Shown: positions 25,563-33,772, counted from the stretch's first letter. The stretch: 64,000 nucleotides of DNA from Oscillospiraceae bacterium (GCA_910574995.1 CAJTCS010000001.1:310001-374000); one strand, 5' to 3'. Notes: generated by a model not told the origin, from the letters alone. Made by a program: numbers and translations.

Positions 25563-26840
25563 ATGAAAAAAGTTGGAGGCTTTCGGCGTGTTTGCCTGCT
25601 GCTGTGGGCAGCTTTGGCCTGCGGGCTGCTGGCAGGCTGTTCAGACATGCACAATATCGTATCCGGTGTGGCCGCTGCGGGTGAATTCCCCGTAGAGGTA
25701 GCGGGGGTGACGATCTCTTCCCGCCCCCAGAAGGTGGCGGTGCTGTCCCCCAGCCTGGCCGATGTAGTGCTGGCTTTGGGTTATGAGACCCAGCTGGCCG
25801 CCGGTTCACAGGAATGTACCCAGGCCAGCCTGCAGGATCTAGCGAAGATACCGGGGGACGACGCCCAGGCAGTGGTCGATGTGGGCCCAGATCTGGTCCT
25901 TTTGGACCCGGGTAGCAGTGCGGTTGCCGCCGCCCTGGAAGAAGCGGGCCTTACGGTGCTGTCAATCGCCCCGGCTACAGACCGGGAGGATTTCGAGCGG
26001 CTGTACGCCCAGGTGGCCTCTGCCCTGGCAGGCGGCGGCCCTGGGTATGACGCGGGTATTAAAGCCGCCCAAGACATCTTTCTGACCCTGGATACCATAA
26101 ACCGTATCGTGCCCAGCGACAAGGTGACCACGGCCTGCTACCTGTATGATCTGGAAAGCCGCGCCGTCACAGGGGACATGCTTGGCAGTACTATCATGAC
26201 CTATTCCGGCGTAACCAATGTTTTCAAAAGCCAGCAGGGCGGCGCCTATGATTTCGAGACCCTGCGCATTTCCAACCCCAACGCCATCTTCTGCCCGCCG
26301 GGCATGGCGGAACAGATCCAGTCGGACAGCCGGTTCCAGGGCCTCCAGGCGGTACAGGACGGCAAGGTGATCGAGATGGACCCCAGCCTGATGGAGTGGC
26401 AGGGGCGCACCGTGGTGGAAACGGCCTATGAGATCAGTTCCACCGTTTTCCCCGAGCTGCTGGAGGAGAATTCCATGCAAGTGGCGGACCCCGCCGAAGA
26501 GATCGAATCTGCCGTAGGCTCGGCGCTGGCCAGCGCCTCTGCGGAAGAGGCCGCGGACGATACCCAATATGAGGCCTTGCGGGAGGGGGATCAAGGGGAG
26601 GCTGTGCTGAAGCTGCAAGAACGCCTGGACGAGCTGGGGTACCTGGACACGGAATACGACGGGCATTTTGGCGAATATACAGCCCAATGCGTGTCCGATT
26701 TCCAAAAGGCCAACGGCCTGGAGGAAACCGGCGTGGCGGACGCCGCCACACAACGGAAGCTTTTCAGCCGGTCGGCAAAGGCCAAGGGTGCGCAGGAGGA
26801 TACGTCTTCACAGCCGCCCGTTTCTTCAGACCCTTCCTAA
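25563..26840 (+). CDS. ABC-type metallophore/cobalamin-like solute-binding lipoprotein with C-terminal peptidoglycan-binding domain
   Basis: This 425-aa exported lipoprotein has the signal MKKVGGFRRVCLLLWAALAC with lipobox LLAGC. Residues ~45-310 form a class III (BtuF/FhuD-like) binding fold: RPQKVAVLSPSLADVVLALG, VVDVGPDLVLLDPGS, GVTNVFKSQQGGAYDFETL, EMDPSLMEWQGRTVVETAY. Such proteins capture iron-siderophores, haem or cobalamin for an ABC importer. The last ~75 residues are a PG_binding_1 domain (LREGDQGEAVLKLQERLDEL, FGEYTAQCVSDFQKANGLEE), an unusual addition. No permease or ATPase is adjacent. The start was set at the ATG at 25563, which opens the signal peptide; the longer upstream frame covers the tRNA and promoter. 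The ribosome binding site is weak. Confidence 0.85.
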   Translation: MKKVGGFRRVCLLLWAALACGLLAGCSDMHNIVSGVAAAGEFPVEVAGVTISSRPQKVAVLSPSLADVVLALGYETQLAAGSQECTQASLQDLAKIPGDDAQAVVDVGPDLVLLDPGSSAVAAALEEAGLTVLSIAPATDREDFERLYAQVASALAGGGPGYDAGIKAAQDIFLTLDTINRIVPSDKVTTACYLYDLESRAVTGDMLGSTIMTYSGVTNVFKSQQGGAYDFETLRISNPNAIFCPPGMAEQIQSDSRFQGLQAVQDGKVIEMDPSLMEWQGRTVVETAYEISSTVFPELLEENSMQVADPAEEIESAVGSALASASAEEAADDTQYEALREGDQGEAVLKLQERLDELGYLDTEYDGHFGEYTAQCVSDFQKANGLEETGVADAATQRKLFSRSAKAKGAQEDTSSQPPVSSDPS

Positions 26841-26856
26841 AAAAACCGGACAAACA

Positions 26857-26896
26857 GAAAACAGGCGGCCCCTCATGGGGGGCCGCCTGTTTTCTG
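26857..26896 (+). terminator. Rho-independent terminator after the lipoprotein gene
   Basis: A stem AAAACAGGCGGCCCC / GGGGCCGCCTGTTTT with a short loop; T-rich tail TTTTCTG. Confidence 0.85.
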
Positions 26897-26897
26897 T

Positions 26898-27002
26898 TAT
26901 AGTTAACACAGTTCAAAAGAGGTACACCTCTTTTGAACCAGGCGGCAAAGCCGCTAGGCTTTAAAATGCGGCATGCACCGGTTTTAAAGTGTGTTTACTA
27001 TA
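26898..27002 (+). repeat. Complete copy of a small inverted-repeat (MITE-like) element
   Basis: The 105-bp element starts TATAGTTAACACAGTTCAAA and ends with the near inverted copy TTTAAAGTGTGTTTACTATA (19 of 22 terminal positions match). The left end also contains an internal hairpin GTTCAAAAGAGGT...ACCTCTTTTGAAC. It has no coding capacity. Related ends occur at 25072-25121 and 32741-32778. The rest of this gap, 27003-27241, holds nothing I can name. Confidence 0.65.
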
Positions 27003-27241
27003 TCCGTCCTGTAACCCTTTAATGTTGGCGGGGCGAATAAGGGCCCCTTATTGCAGCTCAAAATCTACCTTCCCTGTAAAAATTAAGGACCGGACGGCGG
27101 GATCCCCCACCCGCCTTTGCGTCTTGCGGCCAGGGCGGCCGTGACAGGATGGGCTTGGCAGGCGCTTTTTAACGGCAAAGTTTTGAAACTGCCAGAAGCA
27201 AAAAACGCTGCGGGCGGGGGCTCACTTCCCAAATTAAGGTC

Positions 27242-27270
27242 TTGTAACTTGTGCGCATGTGTGGTATAAT
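27242..27270 (+). promoter_or_regulatory. Sigma-A-type promoter for plsC-ispH/rpsA
   Basis: TTGTAA, 17 bp, perfect TATAAT, about 90 bp upstream of plsC. Confidence 0.8.
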
Positions 27271-27363
27271 AAATTCAATTATACGGTCTGCTGGGTGTTT
27301 GCCCTGTTGAATGGGCCAGACGGCGGGGAAGCCGGCCCTGCGGCCCTATAAGGAGGCGAAGAT

Positions 27364-28044
27364 GTGGCGAAAAAGAAAAGGGAAGGCAAGCGGAAAATGC
27401 CGCTGTACGCCGTGGGGCAGTTCTTGCTGCGGCTGTTCTACTTCCCGGTGTTCCGCATCCAGGTGCGTGGGCGGGAGAACCTGCCCCGGGGCGGGCCGGT
27501 GCTGCTGTGCTCAAACCATGTGGCCAAGCGGGACCCGGTGATCTTAGGGGTGTCCCAGCGCAGGCAGATCTTCTATATGGCCAAGGAGGAGCTTTTCCAA
27601 AACTGGTTTATCGGGGGCCTGCTGCGGAAGCTGGGGGCGTTCCCGGTGCTGCGGGGCAGCGGCGGGGCAGACGCCCTGCAGGAAGCCTATGGTTTGCTGG
27701 ACAGCAGCGGCGTAGTGGGGGTGTTCATCGAAGGCACCCGTTCGAAGACCGGCGAACTGGGCAAGCCGAAAACCGGCGCCGCGCTGCTTGCTTACCGTAC
27801 AAAGGCCCCCGTGGTGCCGGTATGCATCACCTGCGATGGGGGGATGCCGCACCCATTCAAGCGCACGCTGGTAAATTTTGGCAGGCCTATCCCCTTCGAG
27901 CAGCTGCAGATGCCGGACGATTCCAGCATGCAGCTGCGCAAGGCCAGCCGGAAGATCATGGAAGCTATCGCGGCGCTGCGGGCCAGTTCCTTGGAAGAAT
28001 TGGGCCAGCCCATAGGGGAGAGCCCCGGAGAGGGGGCAGGCTGA
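27364..28044 (+). CDS. plsC: 1-acyl-sn-glycerol-3-phosphate acyltransferase (PlsC)
   Basis: This 226-aa membrane-associated acyltransferase converts lysophosphatidate to phosphatidate in phospholipid synthesis. The catalytic HX4D motif is in CSNHVAKRDPV and the glycerophosphate-binding motif in FIEGTRSKTGEL; VVPVCITCDG is also typical. A basic N-terminus (AKKKREGKRKM) precedes a hydrophobic segment. The start is GTG at 27364 with AGGAGG 7 bp upstream; an overlapping ATG two bases earlier is in another frame. The stop abuts the ispH-rpsA TTG start with no gap, so translation is coupled. The order plsC - ispH - rpsA is a conserved Firmicute block, usually with cmk in front; cmk is missing here. 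Confidence 0.93.
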   Translation: MAKKKREGKRKMPLYAVGQFLLRLFYFPVFRIQVRGRENLPRGGPVLLCSNHVAKRDPVILGVSQRRQIFYMAKEELFQNWFIGGLLRKLGAFPVLRGSGGADALQEAYGLLDSSGVVGVFIEGTRSKTGELGKPKTGAALLAYRTKAPVVPVCITCDGGMPHPFKRTLVNFGRPIPFEQLQMPDDSSMQLRKASRKIMEAIAALRASSLEELGQPIGESPGEGAG

Positions 28045-30039
28045 TTGCAGGTTGAAGTGGCCAAAACAGCGGGTTTCTGTTTTGGCGTAGACAGGGCCGT
28101 GGGCGCTGTTTACAAGCTGCTGGAGGAAGGGAAGCGGGCCGCCACGCTGGGCCCCATCGCCCATAACCCCCAGGTAACGGGGGAACTGCGGGCCAGAGGC
28201 GTTGTGGAAGTGGCTTCCCCGGCGGATACCCCGCCCGGCTTTGTCCTGGTCATCCGGTCCCATGGGGTGGGGCGGGAGGTGGAGGAGGAAGCCCGGCGTT
28301 TGGGCGTTCCCTGTGTAGACGCTACCTGCCCTTCTGTAAAAAAGCTGCACGCCCTGGCAGAGCGGGCGGGGGAAGAAGGGCGGCTGTTCCTGTTGTTTGG
28401 GGACCGGGATCACCCAGAGGTACGGGGGATAACCGGGCATTGTACCGGGGAGTATTTAGTATGCAGGGATCGGGAAGAGCTGGGGGAAGCCTTGGGAAGC
28501 CGCCCGGATTTAGCAATAATGCCCATAGTGGTGGCCGCCCAGACCACCTTCCATGCTGGAGAGTGGCAAAATTGTTTGGAAACCCTGAAAAAAGTATGTA
28601 CAAACGCCTCGGTTTTTGCTACAATATGTAATGCAACTGCGAAGCGGCAAAAAGAGGCAATGGACCTGGCCCAAAAATGCCATCGGATGGTGGTCGTGGG
28701 GGGCCGGGACAGCTCGAATACGGCAAAACTCCGCGATATTTGCGCTGAATATTGTGAGACGTACCTCATAGAAAGGGCGGACGAGCTGCCCGCTTTTCCG
28801 GCCGGACTGCGCATTGGCATCACAGCAGGGGCATCGACCCCGGCAAGCATTATAAAGGAGGTACTGGTTACCATGGCAGAAATCAACACCAACGAACAGA
28901 ATTTTGAGGAAATGCTGGAGGAATCCCTCAAGAGCTTAAATACAGACGAAAAGGTACATGGCGTTGTAGTGGGGATCTCCCCCACGGAAGTATATGTGGA
29001 CGTAGGGCGCAAGCAGGCTGGCTTCATCCCGGCCAGCGAGCTTTCGAACGACCCCAGCGTGAAGCCCGAGGACGTGGTGAAGCTGGGGGACGAGATGGAT
29101 CTGCTGATTATGAAGACCAACGACCAGGAGGGCACTATCATGCTCTCTAAGCGCCGGGTAGACGCCATGAAGGGCTGGGATGAGATCCAGGAGGCCCAGG
29201 AAAGCGGCGAGATTTTGGAAGGCAAGGTTATCGAGGTGGTCAAAGGCGGCGTCATCGTCTTGAAGGATGCCATGCGCGTGTTCGTGCCCGCGTCCCAGGC
29301 CACGGCCAGCCGGGGCGAGGATTTGAACGCCTTGCTGAACACCCAGGTGCGGTTCCGTATTATCGAGGTGAACCGCCAGCGCCGCCGGGCGGTAGGCTCC
29401 ATCCGCAGCGTGCTGCGGGAAGAGCGCAAGGCCGCCCAGGAGAAATTCTGGGAGACTGTGGAAGAGGGCCAGGCTTTCACCGGCTCTGTCAAGTCCCTGA
29501 CAAACTTTGGCGCATTTGTGGATTTGGGCGGCGTGGACGGCATGATCCATATTTCCGAGCTTTCCTGGAACCGTGTGAAGCACCCCAGCGAGGTGGTGAA
29601 CGTAGGCGACACCGTGGACGTATACGTAAAGGGCCTGGACCGGGAGAACGGCAAGATCTCCTTGGGATACAAGCGGCCGGAGGACAACCCCTGGGTTAAA
29701 CTGGAGCGGGAGTACCCCGTGGGCACAGTTTGCCAGGCCAAAGTGGTGGGCATGACGGCTTTCGGCGCGTTTGCCAACGTGATCCCCGGCATAGACGGCC
29801 TGATCCATATCTCCCAGATTGCGGACCACCGCATTGAAAAGCCCCAGGATGTGCTGCACGTAGGGGACGAGGTGCGGGTGAAGATTACCGAGATCGATTT
29901 TGAGAAGCACCGGGTATCCCTTTCCATCCGGGCTTTGCTGGAGGAAGAGCAGGCCGCCGCCGACGAGGCTGCCGCCGGGGCCCCAGCAGAAGAAGTGGTA
30001 TACTCCACAGAGGCCCCCGCAGGGGAGCCACAGGAATAA
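28045..30039 (+). CDS. ispH-rpsA: Fused HMBPP reductase (IspH) and ribosomal protein S1
   Basis: This 664-aa protein has two parts. Residues 1-275 are IspH (LytB), the 4Fe-4S enzyme that makes IPP and DMAPP in the last step of the MEP pathway. Its three cluster cysteines are visible in AGFCFGVDRAV, DATCPSV and TICNATA. Residues 277-664 carry four S1 RNA-binding domains (VHGVVVGISPTEVYVDVGRK, LEGKVIEVVKGGVIV, FTGSVKSLTNFGAFVDLGGV, CQAKVVGMTAFGAFANVIPG) and form ribosomal protein S1. This fusion is known in many Clostridia. The start is TTG at 28045. A full Shine-Dalgarno and in-frame ATG at the S1 junction (28854-28875) could also give free S1. Confidence 0.95.
   Translation: MQVEVAKTAGFCFGVDRAVGAVYKLLEEGKRAATLGPIAHNPQVTGELRARGVVEVASPADTPPGFVLVIRSHGVGREVEEEARRLGVPCVDATCPSVKKLHALAERAGEEGRLFLLFGDRDHPEVRGITGHCTGEYLVCRDREELGEALGSRPDLAIMPIVVAAQTTFHAGEWQNCLETLKKVCTNASVFATICNATAKRQKEAMDLAQKCHRMVVVGGRDSSNTAKLRDICAEYCETYLIERADELPAFPAGLRIGITAGASTPASIIKEVLVTMAEINTNEQNFEEMLEESLKSLNTDEKVHGVVVGISPTEVYVDVGRKQAGFIPASELSNDPSVKPEDVVKLGDEMDLLIMKTNDQEGTIMLSKRRVDAMKGWDEIQEAQESGEILEGKVIEVVKGGVIVLKDAMRVFVPASQATASRGEDLNALLNTQVRFRIIEVNRQRRRAVGSIRSVLREERKAAQEKFWETVEEGQAFTGSVKSLTNFGAFVDLGGVDGMIHISELSWNRVKHPSEVVNVGDTVDVYVKGLDRENGKISLGYKRPEDNPWVKLEREYPVGTVCQAKVVGMTAFGAFANVIPGIDGLIHISQIADHRIEKPQDVLHVGDEVRVKITEIDFEKHRVSLSIRALLEEEQAAADEAAAGAPAEEVVYSTEAPAGEPQE
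28854..28875 (+). promoter_or_regulatory. Internal Shine-Dalgarno and in-frame ATG at the IspH/S1 junction
   Basis: AAAGGAGGT lies 10 bp before ATG 28873, codon 277 of the fusion and in frame. Initiation there would yield a 388-aa S1 beginning MAEINTNEQNFEE, a natural S1 N-terminus. Confidence 0.65.
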
Positions 30040-30060
30040 GCGCATACTGCCAGACAGGAC

Positions 30061-30090
30061 AAACAGGGTAGTGGACACTGCCCTGTTTTG
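30061..30090 (+). terminator. Rho-independent terminator after ispH-rpsA
   Basis: A near-perfect 13-bp stem AAACAGGGTAGTG / CACTGCCCTGTTT with a two-base GA turn, then TTGTC. Confidence 0.75.
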
Positions 30091-30119
30091 TCTGTACAGA
30101 TGGCAGGAGGGGGGATACG

Positions 30120-30206
30120 ATGCCGCGCATATGTTTTGATGATTGGGACATGTTTTATGAAGACATGGGGGCATGGTGTGCGGCAGCCTACAGCGGGACG
30201 TCCTGA
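30120..30206 (+). CDS. Possible 28-aa small protein upstream of secDF
   Basis: A short frame, MPRICFDDWDMFYEDMGAWC followed by AAAYSGTS, preceded by a very strong AGGAGGGGGG ribosome binding site 5 bp before the ATG. The peptide is acidic and aromatic, with no signal or membrane segment. It lies between the ispH-rpsA terminator and secDF. Short length means it could be chance; only the ribosome binding site argues for it. The rest of the 354-bp gap (30207-30393) has one hairpin (about 30262-30288) and no clear promoter. Confidence 0.3.
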   Translation: MPRICFDDWDMFYEDMGAWCAAAYSGTS

Positions 30207-30393
30207 CAGAAGAGGGCTGGGCGGCTATCCGTTGCCCGGCCCTGTCCATCAATGGCGTAAGCCCCTGTTTGCTATGGGGCAGGGGCGCGGGATAAACGTC
30301 GCTGTACTGGAATCCCTTCCCCGTGTTGGGAATAGCCGGTGCGCTTAGGCGCCCGCTGGCTTGCAGTAAAGAAGATAATTGGAGGAAAGACCC

Positions 30394-32736
30394 ATGAAGC
30401 GAGTAAAAAGGCCTGTATTTTTTGTAGTGCTGATCTTGATTTGCGCCTTGGTATTCACGTCCCTTTTCGGCGTGTATGGCCAGAGGGGCGACTTTAAGGA
30501 TACCTACATCAAAGGGGCGGGGGACATCCGTTGGGGCATCGACATCCGCGGCGGCGTAGAAGCCACTTTCAGCCCGGCGGGGGATGTGAAGGCCACGGAT
30601 ACCGAGCTGGAATCGGCCAAGCAGATCATTGAGACACGCATGGTGTCCCAGAACATCACAGACTATGAACTGTACACAGACGCGGCCAACAACCGCATCA
30701 TCGTGCGCTTCCCCTGGAAGAGCGATGAAACGGACTTCGACCCGGAAAGCGCCATCAACGAGCTGGCCGCCACGGCCTTGCTCACCTTCCGGGAAGGGGG
30801 CGAGTATGCGGACATGGAGTATGGCTCGGACGGGCAGCCTGTATACAAAACGCCCGCCGGCACCACGGCTGACACCATCATCCTGGAAGGCGCGGATGTA
30901 GTGAAAGCGGAGCCCGCCGTCATTCAGGATGAGAATACCGGCGCGCCCCAGTACGTGGTCAGCCTGGAGTTCAACGACTCTGGCAAAGAGAAGTTCGCGG
31001 AGGCCACCACCCGCCTGGTGGGGCAGACCATCTCCATCTGGATGGACGACGTGCGTATTTCCGCCGCCACGGTGAACGAGGCCATCACCGATGGCAAGGG
31101 CATCATCAGCGGCACCTTTACCAGCGAGGAGGCCACCCAGCTGGCGGCCCGCATCCAGGCCGGCGCGCTGCCCTTTGCCCTGGAGACCTCCAACTTCAAC
31201 GCCCTGGCCCCCACCTTGGGCTCTCAGGCGTTGGACGCCATGATGCTGGCAGGCGTCATCGCCTTTGTACTCATCGCTGTGTTGATGGTCCTGGTGTTCC
31301 GCCTGCCTGGCGTGGTGGCGGTCATCAGCCTGGCCGGGCAGATGGGCATCTGCTTTGCGGCTATCTCCGGCTTCTTCCCGGCGCTGAATTCCTTTACCAT
31401 GACGCTGCCCGGCATCGCGGGCCTAATCCTCTCGATCGGTATCGGCGTAGACGCCAACGTGATTACTGCCAGCCGTGTGCGGGAGGAACTGCGTTCCGGG
31501 AAGACCCTGGACGGCGCGTTGCACCGGGGCTTCCAAAGCAGCTTTTGGGCCATCTTTGATGGCAACATCACCACCGCCATTGTGGCCGTTATGTTGATGG
31601 GCGTGTTCGGCCCCAGCAATATTTTGTCCCTGCTTTTCGGCGAATCCACCACCGGCTCTATCTTCTCCTTTGGCTTTACCTTGTTGGTGGGCATCATTGC
31701 CAACTTTATCATGGGTGTGTTTGCCACCCGCCTGATGACCCTTTCCCTGGCGGCATTCAAGTGCTTTCACAAGAAGTGGCTTTTTGGCGGCGAAGGTACG
31801 TCCAAAACGGAGAAGGTGTTCGATTTCTTTGCCAAGCGCAAGACTTTCTACATCATTTCTGTTGCGGTAATCGCGGTGGGCGTCATTGCCAGCGCGGTGA
31901 TGGGCCCCAAGCTGGACATCCAGTTTGCGGGCGGCGCTATGATCCGCTATGCGGTGGACGGCGCTGACGTTTCCCCGGACAGCATCCAGCAGACCATCCA
32001 AAGTGAATTGGGCAAGACCTGCTCGGTGGCTGTAAACCAGGATATGGATTCCGACGCCAAGCATGTGACGATCTCTTTTGCGGGCAACCAGAGCATGACC
32101 CCCGATGAGCAGAAAGAGGTGGCGCAGACTTTGTCTGACGCGTATGACGAGGCCAACTTTACCTTGTTAGAGTCCAACTCGGTAGACGCTACCATGGGTG
32201 CGAAGTTCTTCCAGAAGTGCCTGGTGTGCTTTGCCCTGACCGCCATACTGCTGCTGGTGTACATTGCCCTGCGGTTCAAGAAAATCGGCGGCCTGGCGGC
32301 TGGCTTGACGGCCATCGTGGCGCTGCTTCACGACGTTTTGATCTCCTTCTGTGTGTTTGTCATCTTTGGTATGCCTATCAACGACATCTTTATTGCGGTG
32401 GTACTCACCATCCTGGGTTATTCGTTGAACAGCACCATCGTCATTTACGACCGCGTGCGGGAGAACACCAAGAAGTTCGGCTCTAAAGAGGAATTTTTGG
32501 GCATTATGAACCAAAGCCTCAGCCAGACCTTGGGCCGCACGCTGCTCACCTCCCTTACCACCTTCCTGGCTTTGGTGGTGGTGTTGGCCGTGGCGGGGAT
32601 GTACTCTATCAGCAGCGTTATTTCCTTCTCCTTGCCCATGATGGTGGGTGTGGTTGCCGGGTGCTTCTCCTCCCAGTTTATTGCCCCCAACCTGTTTGCA
32701 GCCTGGCAGCAGAAGCGTTCTGCTACGAAGCTGTAA
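30394..32736 (+). CDS. secDF: Protein translocase subunit SecDF (fused SecD and SecF)
   Basis: This 780-aa, 12-TM membrane protein uses the proton gradient to help SecYEG export proteins. SecD part: TM1 (VFFVVLILICALVFTSLF), DIRWGIDIRGGVEATF, large P1 domain, then TM2-6 with GIGVDANVITASRVREEL. SecF part from about residue 485: TFYIISVAVIAVGVIASAVM, LDIQFAGGAMIRYAV, and AVVLTILGYSLNSTIVIYDRVRENT, the conserved TM motif. Fused SecDF is usual in Firmicutes. The ATG at 30394 follows GGAGGAAAG; a TTG five codons upstream is rejected because it lies in that ribosome binding site. No transcription terminator follows except the repeat fragment at 32741. Confidence 0.96.
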   Translation: MKRVKRPVFFVVLILICALVFTSLFGVYGQRGDFKDTYIKGAGDIRWGIDIRGGVEATFSPAGDVKATDTELESAKQIIETRMVSQNITDYELYTDAANNRIIVRFPWKSDETDFDPESAINELAATALLTFREGGEYADMEYGSDGQPVYKTPAGTTADTIILEGADVVKAEPAVIQDENTGAPQYVVSLEFNDSGKEKFAEATTRLVGQTISIWMDDVRISAATVNEAITDGKGIISGTFTSEEATQLAARIQAGALPFALETSNFNALAPTLGSQALDAMMLAGVIAFVLIAVLMVLVFRLPGVVAVISLAGQMGICFAAISGFFPALNSFTMTLPGIAGLILSIGIGVDANVITASRVREELRSGKTLDGALHRGFQSSFWAIFDGNITTAIVAVMLMGVFGPSNILSLLFGESTTGSIFSFGFTLLVGIIANFIMGVFATRLMTLSLAAFKCFHKKWLFGGEGTSKTEKVFDFFAKRKTFYIISVAVIAVGVIASAVMGPKLDIQFAGGAMIRYAVDGADVSPDSIQQTIQSELGKTCSVAVNQDMDSDAKHVTISFAGNQSMTPDEQKEVAQTLSDAYDEANFTLLESNSVDATMGAKFFQKCLVCFALTAILLLVYIALRFKKIGGLAAGLTAIVALLHDVLISFCVFVIFGMPINDIFIAVVLTILGYSLNSTIVIYDRVRENTKKFGSKEEFLGIMNQSLSQTLGRTLLTSLTTFLALVVVLAVAGMYSISSVISFSLPMMVGVVAGCFSSQFIAPNLFAAWQQKRSATKL

Positions 32737-32740
32737 GGCT

Positions 32741-32778
32741 TATAGTTAACGCGGTTCAAAAGGGTTATACCGAATTTC
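32741..32778 (+). repeat. Partial copy of the dispersed inverted-repeat element
   Basis: TATAGTTAACGCGGTTCAAA and the next bases match the left end of the element at 26898-27002 and then diverge. It begins 4 bp after the secDF stop. Confidence 0.55.
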
Positions 32779-32839
32779 AAACGAGCCCTAGGTTTGGCAG
32801 ATAAAAAATCCTATTTTTCTTAGGATATGCCCTGACAGA

Positions 32840-32887
32840 AGAAAGCCCGCCGTTGGCTCCCCAGTGGTTGCCAGCGGCGGGCTTTCT
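32840..32887 (-). terminator. Hairpin terminator after the DeoR-type gene
   Basis: An 18-bp stem AGAAAGCCCGCCG.../...CGGCGGGCTTTCT with a 12-nt loop, 21 bp past the stop. Confidence 0.75.
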
Positions 32888-32908
32888 ATATATGTGTAGG
32901 GGCAGCGT

Positions 32909-33655
32909 TCAGCACAACAGGATATCCACGCCCTCTGCTTCCAATAAGGAGCGGGCTTCCCCTGGCAGGCCGCTGTCTGTAACCAGTGCATCCACCTGCC
33001 TGCCAAGGCCCAAGGGCACCACGCCCCGGCGGGAAAACTTCTCGCTCTCCGTCAGTACGGCTACATGCTCGGCCTGGGCCGCCATGTCCCGCACGGCCTG
33101 GGCCCGAAGGTGGTCGCTGTTGGTAAAGCCATGGTCTGGGGAGAAGCCATCCGCGCCCACAAAAAGGCGGCTTACAAAAAAACCAGCCGCGCCCTGTGCT
33201 ACCATGGGGCCTACCATCACCTGGGCGTCGTTCTGGTACATCCCCCCCAACAGGACGATGTGGGCCCCAGGCTTGCCGCGTACATAGCCGGCAATAAAGG
33301 CGCTGTTGGTGATGAGGGTCACATCCCGCCTATTGCTGCAAAGCTCTTCAGCCAGAAGGGCGCAGCAGCTGCCGTTTTCAATCATGATGGTCTCCCCATC
33401 TGCCACCAGCCCGGAAGCCCGTTTGGCAATGAGCTGTTTGCGCTGATAATGGTAAGCCAGGCGGCTGTTCAGGTCATCCGGGCTGTGGAGGACAGCGCAA
33501 CCATGTTCCCGGCGGATGAGGCCCTTGGCTTCCAGCGCGTCCAGGTCTTTGCGCATAGTCACGCTGGAGACGCCCATGGCCTGGGCCAGGGCAGAGACGT
33601 CGGCCTTCTTCTGCTGGGTAAGCAGCTCTAATATTTTTGTGGCGCGGTCTTTCAT
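32909..33655 (-). CDS. DeoR/GlpR family transcriptional regulator
   Basis: This 248-aa regulator has an N-terminal DeoR helix-turn-helix (RATKILELLTQQKKADVSAL, SVTMRKDLDALEAKGLIRRE) and a C-terminal DeoRC sugar-phosphate sensor domain. The sensor contains IMIENGSCCALLAEEL, VTLITNSAFIAGYV, VLLGGMYQND and FVSRLFVGADGFS. Members usually repress sugar catabolic genes and are released by a phosphorylated sugar. No sugar gene is adjacent, so the target is unknown; the nearby lone EIIA-Glc and ribokinase are only suggestive. The promoter lies at 33722-33750 and is bracketed by an inverted repeat, CGCTTGCAA...TTGCAAGCG, that may be its own operator. Confidence 0.9.
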   Translation of the reverse strand: MKDRATKILELLTQQKKADVSALAQAMGVSSVTMRKDLDALEAKGLIRREHGCAVLHSPDDLNSRLAYHYQRKQLIAKRASGLVADGETIMIENGSCCALLAEELCSNRRDVTLITNSAFIAGYVRGKPGAHIVLLGGMYQNDAQVMVGPMVAQGAAGFFVSRLFVGADGFSPDHGFTNSDHLRAQAVRDMAAQAEHVAVLTESEKFSRRGVVPLGLGRQVDALVTDSGLPGEARSLLEAEGVDILLC

Positions 33656-33678
33656 TCGATCACCCCGTACAGTTTACG

Positions 33679-33753
33679 CGCTTGCAATTTTGTTGCCTTT
33701 CCAGTCTACTAACCGTAACCTATTATACCCTATCCCTCTTTCGTTTGCAAGCG
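33679..33753 (-). promoter_or_regulatory. Promoter of the DeoR-type gene with flanking inverted repeats
   Basis: On the minus strand the promoter is TTGCAA (33745-33750), 17 bp, TATAAT (33722-33727). CGCTTGCAA at 33679-33687 and its exact inverse at 33745-33753 lie 57 bp apart; one overlaps the -35 box. They are candidate operators for autoregulation. Confidence 0.55.
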
Positions 33754-33772
33754 GTCCCCTTTCACAGGCAAA

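Noticed and set aside
28410-30252. Long minus-strand frames (550 and 438 codons) opposite ispH-rpsA
   Set aside because: Shadow frames of the S1 coding region, Ser/Thr- or His-rich without motifs.
30088-30348. 86-codon plus-strand frame between ispH-rpsA and secDF
   Set aside because: It starts within the terminator region, has no ribosome binding site and an Arg/Gly-rich random composition; the 28-codon frame in another phase is the only one with a good site.
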